A stretch of 64,000 nucleotides of DNA from Streptomyces mexicanus (GTDB lineage: Bacteria; Actinomycetota; Actinomycetes; Streptomycetales; Streptomycetaceae): the NCBI RefSeq assembly GCF_902506575.1, contig NZ_LR732544.1, positions 1,156,506 through 1,220,505 of the forward strand. Direction: 5' to 3'. The position numbers were made by a program, and so were the translations under genes. The notes under the pieces were generated by a model that searched no databases, was not told the DNA's origin, and was given only the letters and a program-made list of their open reading frames with translations. Shown one piece after another: positions 60,507-64,000 of this stretch; the stretch's first letter is position 1, and each line of letters starts with the position of its first letter.

Positions 60507-60578
60507 GGACGATTAGCTCAGCGGGAGAGCGCTTCCCTGACACGGAAGAGGTCACTGGTTCAATCCCAGTATCGTCCA
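60507..60578 (+). tRNA. tRNA-Val (anticodon GAC), copy 3
   Basis: Identical to copy 1, acceptor GGACGAT/ATCGTCC. It ends the array; a strong terminator follows at 60588. Confidence 0.97.
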
Positions 60579-60587
60579 CGCAGCAGC

Positions 60588-60620
60588 AAGCCCCCGGCCG
60601 TCTCGTACGGCCGGGGGCTT
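60588..60620. terminator. tRNA array terminator
   Basis: A perfect 14-bp stem (60588-60601 with 60607-60620, 5-nt loop) immediately follows the last tRNA. Confidence 0.85.
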
Positions 60621-60663
60621 CGCCGTGGTCCGGGCGGCCGGTCCGGGGACCGGCCGTGCGGGC

Positions 60664-60726
60664 TCAGCTGGAGAACAGCATGTGGCCGAAGCTCTTGTGG
60701 CGGTGGCCGTGGCCGCGAAGCGGCAT
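60664..60726 (-). CDS. C-terminal fragment of a gene cut by the phiX junction
   Basis: On the minus strand a frame ends at 60664 and reads RGHGHRHKSFGHMLFSS before the stop. It has Streptomyces-like codon use, is convergent with the tRNA array, and runs into the chimeric junction at about 60725. A stop in that frame lies just beyond, so the rest of the gene is lost in the artefact. The protein is not recognised. Confidence 0.4.
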   Translation of the reverse strand: MPLRGHGHRHKSFGHMLFSS

Positions 60727-60795
60727 CTTCTATTCCACTCCCTGGCCACGGGAAACGCACAACTTATGGAAGCCGGGCTTTGGGTTTTAAAAAAA

Positions 60796-60897
60796 AGTAG
60801 AAATGCCACAAGCCTCAATAGCAGGTTTAAGAGCCTCGATACGCTCCAAGTCAAAATAATCAGCGTGACATTCAGAAGGGTAATAAGAACGAACCAT
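60796..60897 (-). CDS. A: phiX174 gene A, 5' fragment
   Basis: Starting at ATG 60897 the frame reads VRSYYPSECHADYFDFERIE and onward, the N terminus of the phiX174 replication-initiation protein A. It is recognisable for 34 codons, then degrades into mismatches and the chromosome. Confidence 0.9.
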
Positions 60898-60960
60898 AAG
60901 AAGGCCTCCAAGGGGTGGAGGCGTGAAAACAGACAATGGGGAGGGTGTCAATCCTGACGG

Positions 60961-61938
60961 TTATTTCCTAGACAAATTAGAGCCAATACCATCAGCTTTA
61001 CCGTCTTTCCAGAAATTGTTCCAAGTATCGGCAACAGCTTTATCAATACCATGAAAAATATCAACCACACCAGAAGCAGCATCAGTGACGACATTAGAAA
61101 TATCCTTTGCAGTAGCGCCAATATGAGAAGAGCCATACCGCTGATTCTGCGTTTGCTGATGAACTAAGTCAACCTCAGCACTAACCTTGCGAGTCATTTC
61201 TTTGATTTGGTCATTGGTAAAATACTGACCAGCCGTTTGAGCTTGAGTAAGCATTTGGCGCATAATCTCGGAAACCTGCTGTTGCTTGGAAAGATTGGTG
61301 TTTTCCATAATAGACGCAACGCGAGCAGTAGACTCCTTCTGTTGATAAGCAAGCATCTCATTTTGTGCATATACCTGGTCTTTCGTATTCTGGCGTGAAG
61401 TCGCCGACTGAATGCCAGCAATCTCTTTTTGAGTCTCATTTTGCATCTCGGCAATCTCTTTCTGATTGTCCAGTTGCATTTTAGTAAGCTCTTTTTGATT
61501 CTCAAATCCGGCGTCAACCATACCAGCAGAGGAAGCATCAGCACCAGCACGCTCCCAAGCATTAAGCTCAGGAAATGCAGCAGCAAGATAATCACGAGTA
61601 TCCTTTCCTTTATCAGCGGCAGACTTGCCACCAAGTCCAACCAAATCAAGCAACTTATCAGAAACGGCAGAAGTGCCAGCCTGCAACGTACCTTCAAGAA
61701 GTCCTTTACCAGCTTTAGCCATAGCACCAGAAACAAAACTAGGGACGGCCTCCTCAGGGTTAGGAACATTAGAGCCTTGAATGGCAGATTTAATACCAGC
61801 ATCACCCATGCCTACAGTATTGTTATCGGTAGCAAGCACATCACCTTGAATGCCACCGGAGGCGGCTTTTTGACCGCCTCCAAACAATTTAGACATGGTG
61901 TTACCAGCAAGAGCAGAAGCAACAACGCCCGCAACGGA
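60961..61938 (-). CDS. H: phiX174 gene H (pilot protein), missing its first codons
   Basis: The frame ends [25 protein letters not shown] at 60961 and covers nearly the whole 328-residue H protein, the DNA-injection tube protein of phiX174, with blocks such as [18 protein letters not shown] and [18 protein letters not shown]. The first four codons are replaced by the adapter, and the next ~13 codons hold several mismatches. Contamination, not a host gene. Confidence 0.94.
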   Translation of the reverse strand, partial: SVAGVVASALAGNTMSKLFGGGQKAASGGIQGDVLATDNNTVGMGDAGIKSAIQGSNVPNPEEAVPSFVSGAMAKAGKGLLEGTLQAGTSAVSDKLLDLVGLGGKSAADKGKDTRDYLAAAFPELNAWERAGADASSAGMVDAGFENQKELTKMQLDNQKEIAEMQNETQKEIAGIQSATSRQNTKDQVYAQNEMLAYQQKESTARVASIMENTNLSKQQQVSEIMRQMLTQAQTAGQYFTNDQIKEMTRKVSAEVDLVHQQTQNQRYGSSHIGATAKDISNVVTDAASGVVDIFHGIDKAVADTWNNFWKDGKADGIGSNLSRK

Positions 61939-61943
61939 AGGAG

Positions 61944-61976
61944 TCGTCGGCAGCGTCAGATGTGTATAGGAGGCAG
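61944..61976 (+). other. Nextera read-1 adapter remnant, second copy
   Basis: 61944-61967 match the adapter exactly; the 19-bp mosaic end 61958-61976 has mismatches only at 61969 and 61973. It stands between phiX174 and Streptomyces DNA and marks the start of the true insert at about 61977. Confidence 0.95.
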
Positions 61977-62024
61977 CTGCGGGCCCGGCGGACCGGATGG
62001 GCGACGGGGCGCTCCGACCAGGGG

Positions 62025-62052
62025 AGAACACTGTTCTGCCGCGCCCTAGACT
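62025..62052 (+). promoter_or_regulatory. TetR gene promoter with operator
   Basis: A perfect 13-bp palindrome AGAACACTGTTCT (62025-62037) is followed by a -10 TAGACT (62047-62052), with the ATG only eight bases later. The TetR mRNA is probably leaderless, and the palindrome would cover the -35 region, as expected for autorepression. Confidence 0.6.
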
Positions 62053-62059
62053 GGGTTCC

Positions 62060-62839
62060 ATGACCGACGCGGCCGCCGACACCCCGCCCACTCCTCCGCC
62101 GTCGCCCTGGGACCGCAAGCGCCCGGCGCGCAGTCACGGCGCCCCCGCGCGCGAACCGCTGTCCCGGGAGCGGATCGTCGAGGCCGCCTTCACCGTGCTG
62201 GACCGGCAGGGCCTCGACGGGCTGTCGATGCGTCAGGTGGCGGCCGAACTGGGCGTCACCGTCTCCGCGCTGTACGCCCACGTCAGTTCCAAGGACGACC
62301 TGCTGGAGTTGATGTACACCCGGCTCTTCGACGGCTTCACGATGCCCGCGCCCGACCCGGAGCGGTGGCAGGAGCAGGTGCGGGAGTACGCGCACTGGGG
62401 GCGGCGGCGCCTGCTGGAGCACCGGGACATGGCCAGGATCTCCATGGCGCACGTCCCCTTCACCGCCGAACTGCTGCCGCACGTGGAGGCGTTGCTCGCC
62501 ATGTTCCGTACCGCCGGGCTGCCCGACCGCATCGCGGCGGAGGCCGGCGACCTCATCTCCACGTACATCGACGGGTTCGTGCTGGAGGAGGGCATGTGGC
62601 GGGACCGGGTCGCCCGGCAGGGCGGCGACGACGCGGCGCCGGACCGTCCCGACGTGAGCGGGATGGCCGAGCAGATGCAGGAGTACTTCGCGTCCCTGCC
62701 CGCGGAGGACTTTCCCCACCTGCGCGCGGTGGCCGGGCTGATGGTCACCGACTCCTCCGACGACAGGTTCGACATCGGGCTGGAAATCATCCTGCGTGGC
62801 CTGGCGAGTTATCTGCCGGACGAACGCGGAGAGCGTTGA
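62060..62839 (+). CDS. TetR-family transcriptional regulator
   Basis: A 259-residue TetR-family protein. The helix-turn-helix is in [18 protein letters not shown]...[21 protein letters not shown] with [10 protein letters not shown] after it (about residues 34-88); the C-terminal half is the TetR_C ligand-binding domain. The first 35 residues are Pro/Arg-rich. Start ATG 62060. Its left flank is phiX174 and adapter, so what it controls upstream is unknown; an oxidoreductase gene is convergent to the right. Confidence 0.92.
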   Translation: MTDAAADTPPTPPPSPWDRKRPARSHGAPAREPLSRERIVEAAFTVLDRQGLDGLSMRQVAAELGVTVSALYAHVSSKDDLLELMYTRLFDGFTMPAPDPERWQEQVREYAHWGRRRLLEHRDMARISMAHVPFTAELLPHVEALLAMFRTAGLPDRIAAEAGDLISTYIDGFVLEEGMWRDRVARQGGDDAAPDRPDVSGMAEQMQEYFASLPAEDFPHLRAVAGLMVTDSSDDRFDIGLEIILRGLASYLPDERGER

Positions 62840-63176
62840 CGGGTGCTGTGACGGGGCGGCCTTCGCAGAGGAACGCCCCTGCACCGGCGGCGACTTGGAA
62901 CCGACCGGCCACTCACCGGAACTGCCTCGGGTCGACCGGCCACTCACCGGATCCGCCTCGGGCCGACCGGGTGGTGCCCGGCCGGCCCGGAGGGGCGGGA
63001 TGCCGCGGATCCGCGCGGGTCGGACCGCGCGGGTAGGGCTGTGCCTGTCGGGCCGTGTGGGCCGGACCTTGCGTAGCGGCTTGCGTATCGGACCGTGCGC
63101 GGAGGACCGTGTGGCCCGGGCCGTGCGGATCGGTTCCTGCTGGGTCGGGCCAGCCGGTCCGGGCCGGTCGCGGGGC
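62840..63176. other. Non-coding region with tandem repeats
   Basis: No gene is supported in these 337 bases. Two 31-bp near-identical units (62902-62932 and 62933-62963, differing at a few bases) are followed by a partial third, and then by degenerate GGACCGTG-type repeats up to 63170. It lies between convergent genes. Confidence 0.6.
62902..62963. repeat. 31-bp tandem repeat
   Basis: Two adjacent copies beginning CGACCGGCCACTCACCGG and ending in CCTCGGG; the only differences are in the middle (AACT against ATCC) and at the last base. Confidence 0.75.
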
Positions 63177-64000
63177 TCAGAGGGGCGTCGCGGCCGTCGA
63201 CTCCGCCCGGTCGGCCGTCGACTCCGCCCGGCTCTCCTCCCGCACGACGCGGCGGCGCCGGACGGGCAGCATCAGCGGGTGGGCGACGCTCCAGGCGGCG
63301 CCCTTGCAGATCAGTTCCTTGTGCACCGCGGCGAGCCGCCCCGTCAGGGCCGCCCGGAGGGGGCGGTCGTCGGCGGTGACGAACTGGATCAACCCGTCCT
63401 TGCGGCCCAGCGAGATGCACTGCTGGACGTAGCGGACCGGCACCTTCGGGGGCGTCGCGCCGGTCAGGCGGGCCGCGATGGCGTCGGCGGCCTGCCACGC
63501 GCTGGGCACGCCCGAGGCGCACGACATGCGCAGCGGCTTGTCACCCGGACCCATCGCCATGGCCGCGTCGCCGACCGCGTACACCTCCGGGTGCGAGACC
63601 GAGCGCATGGTCCGGTCGACGACGATCTGCCCCGTGCCGGTGACCTCCAGGGCGGTGTTCTTCGCGATCGGGTGGACGGCGAAGCCGGTGGTCCACACGG
63701 TGACCGCGGCCGCGATGGACGTGCCGTCGGCGGTGATGAGGCGGTCTGCCTCGACCGCGGTGACATCGGTGTGCTCGTGCACCGTGACCCCCAGCCGGTC
63801 GAAGGCCCGCCGCAGGTGCCGGCGGCCCTTGTCCGAGAGCCCGTCACCGGGGCCGCCGCGGGCGGCGAGCGCGGCGTCGAGGTCGGGGCGGGCCTCGGCG
63901 ATCTCGGTCGCGGCCTCCAGACCGGTGAGGCCGCCGCCGACCACGACCACGGGCCGGCCCGCCTCCAGACGGGCCAGGCGGCCGCGCAGCCGGAGCGCGC
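63177..64000 (-). CDS. NAD(P)/FAD-dependent oxidoreductase (NDH-2-like), truncated by window end
   Basis: The C-terminal 274 or so residues of a two-dinucleotide-binding flavoprotein. Present are the second nucleotide loop VVVVGGGLTGLEAATE, the FAD region with VSHPEVYAVGDAAMAMG, and a C-terminal arm rich in Arg ending STAATPL. It resembles type II NADH dehydrogenases. The reading frame stays open to the window edge at 64000, so the N-terminal FAD loop is outside. Convergent with the TetR gene. Confidence 0.85.
   Translation of the reverse strand, partial: ALRLRGRLARLEAGRPVVVVGGGLTGLEAATEIAEARPDLDAALAARGGPGDGLSDKGRRHLRRAFDRLGVTVHEHTDVTAVEADRLITADGTSIAAAVTVWTTGFAVHPIAKNTALEVTGTGQIVVDRTMRSVSHPEVYAVGDAAMAMGPGDKPLRMSCASGVPSAWQAADAIAARLTGATPPKVPVRYVQQCISLGRKDGLIQFVTADDRPLRAALTGRLAAVHKELICKGAAWSVAHPLMLPVRRRRVVREESRAESTADRAESTAATPL

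Larger units (their letters stand above)
60725..61943 (-). other. Bacteriophage phiX174 DNA (sequencing control contaminant)
   Basis: This block is AT-rich (near 45% GC against over 70% around it) and matches phiX174 in order: gene H, then a 63-bp gap, then gene A start, all on the minus strand. The gap H-A is 60898-60960, the same 63 bp as in phiX174. Mismatches rise toward both ends, consistent with poor-quality read ends. It is joined directly to an Illumina adapter at 61944. It is a misassembly, not a prophage. Confidence 0.95.

Noticed and set aside
60725..61943. Possible prophage or phage-derived genes in the Streptomyces chromosome
   Set aside because: phiX174 infects enterobacteria, is the standard Illumina control, and is joined directly to an adapter. 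Contamination explains everything.
61901..62947. Long minus-strand frame containing peptide [12 protein letters not shown]
   Set aside because: That peptide is the translation of the Nextera adapter and is a known artefact in contaminated assemblies.

Overview
The window is Streptomyces chromosomal DNA: very GC-rich, dominated by G/C at third codon positions, many GTG starts, and carrying the developmental genes bldD and ssgB. The order bldD-nusB-efp-pepP-aroBKC-aroE-mltG-ruvX-alaS ... rpsD-rarA-VKOR-hisS ... relA-apt-secFD-yajC-ruvBAC-yebC-pdxTS ... pimA-patA-pgsA ... HIT-thrS ... ssgB is, from memory, the conserved core arrangement seen in S. coelicolor (about SCO1489 onward) and, in large part, in Mycobacterium. 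I could not run any comparison.

Layout. 1-85: low-complexity sequence plus an Illumina/Nextera transposase adapter, so the contig probably starts here. 86-939: bldD with its own BldD-box promoter and a stack of terminator hairpins. 940-13971: a leftward run with transcription/translation factors, shikimate/chorismate synthesis, cell-wall lytic transglycosylase, Holliday junction nuclease family protein and alanyl-tRNA synthetase. 14099-16351: a STAND-type ATPase on the other strand. 16400-24147: ribosomal protein S4, RarA, a VKOR disulfide-forming membrane enzyme, HisS, a metallo-beta-lactamase hydrolase, a cyclophilin and a DUF349 protein. 24205-35878: RelA, Apt, the SecDF-YajC translocase accessory complex, RuvABC, YebC and the PdxST vitamin B6 synthase. 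36022-39788: two small membrane proteins and a phosphatidylinositol/PIM glycolipid operon. 40074-46826: an EF-G-like GTPase, a membrane protein, a HIT hydrolase and ThrS. 46932-48748: a two-gene operon of unknown function with a DUF4365 nuclease-like protein. 48941-51981: an exonuclease and a secreted cellulase-like enzyme under a CebR-type operator, the latter broken by one extra base. 52095-60578: two tRNA-Val(CAC), ssgB, a CGNR zinc-finger regulator, small membrane proteins, a DsbA-like protein, pabC/pabB and a five-gene tRNA array.

The most unusual thing in the window is not biology of this organism. About 60725-61943 is bacteriophage phiX174 DNA (end of intergenic region, start of gene A, and nearly all of gene H) followed directly by a Nextera adapter at 61944-61976. 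phiX174 is the usual Illumina sequencing control, so this is a chimeric misassembly. The DNA right of it (a TetR regulator, 62060-62839, and a truncated FAD oxidoreductase, 63177-64000) is Streptomyces-like but its physical linkage to the tRNA array cannot be trusted. A convergent gene at 60664 is cut by the same junction.

How the genes work together: most are housekeeping, grouped in tight or overlapping (ATGA/GTGA) operons: aroC-aroK-aroB, ruvC-ruvA-ruvB, secD-secF with yajC, pdxS-pdxT, and pgsA-patA-pimA. Development (BldD, SsgB), stringent response (RelA) and polysaccharide use (CebR-box cellulase) are the regulated parts. I found no convincing new multi-gene system; the DUF4365 pair and several degenerate-motif enzymes are the best candidates for a second look.
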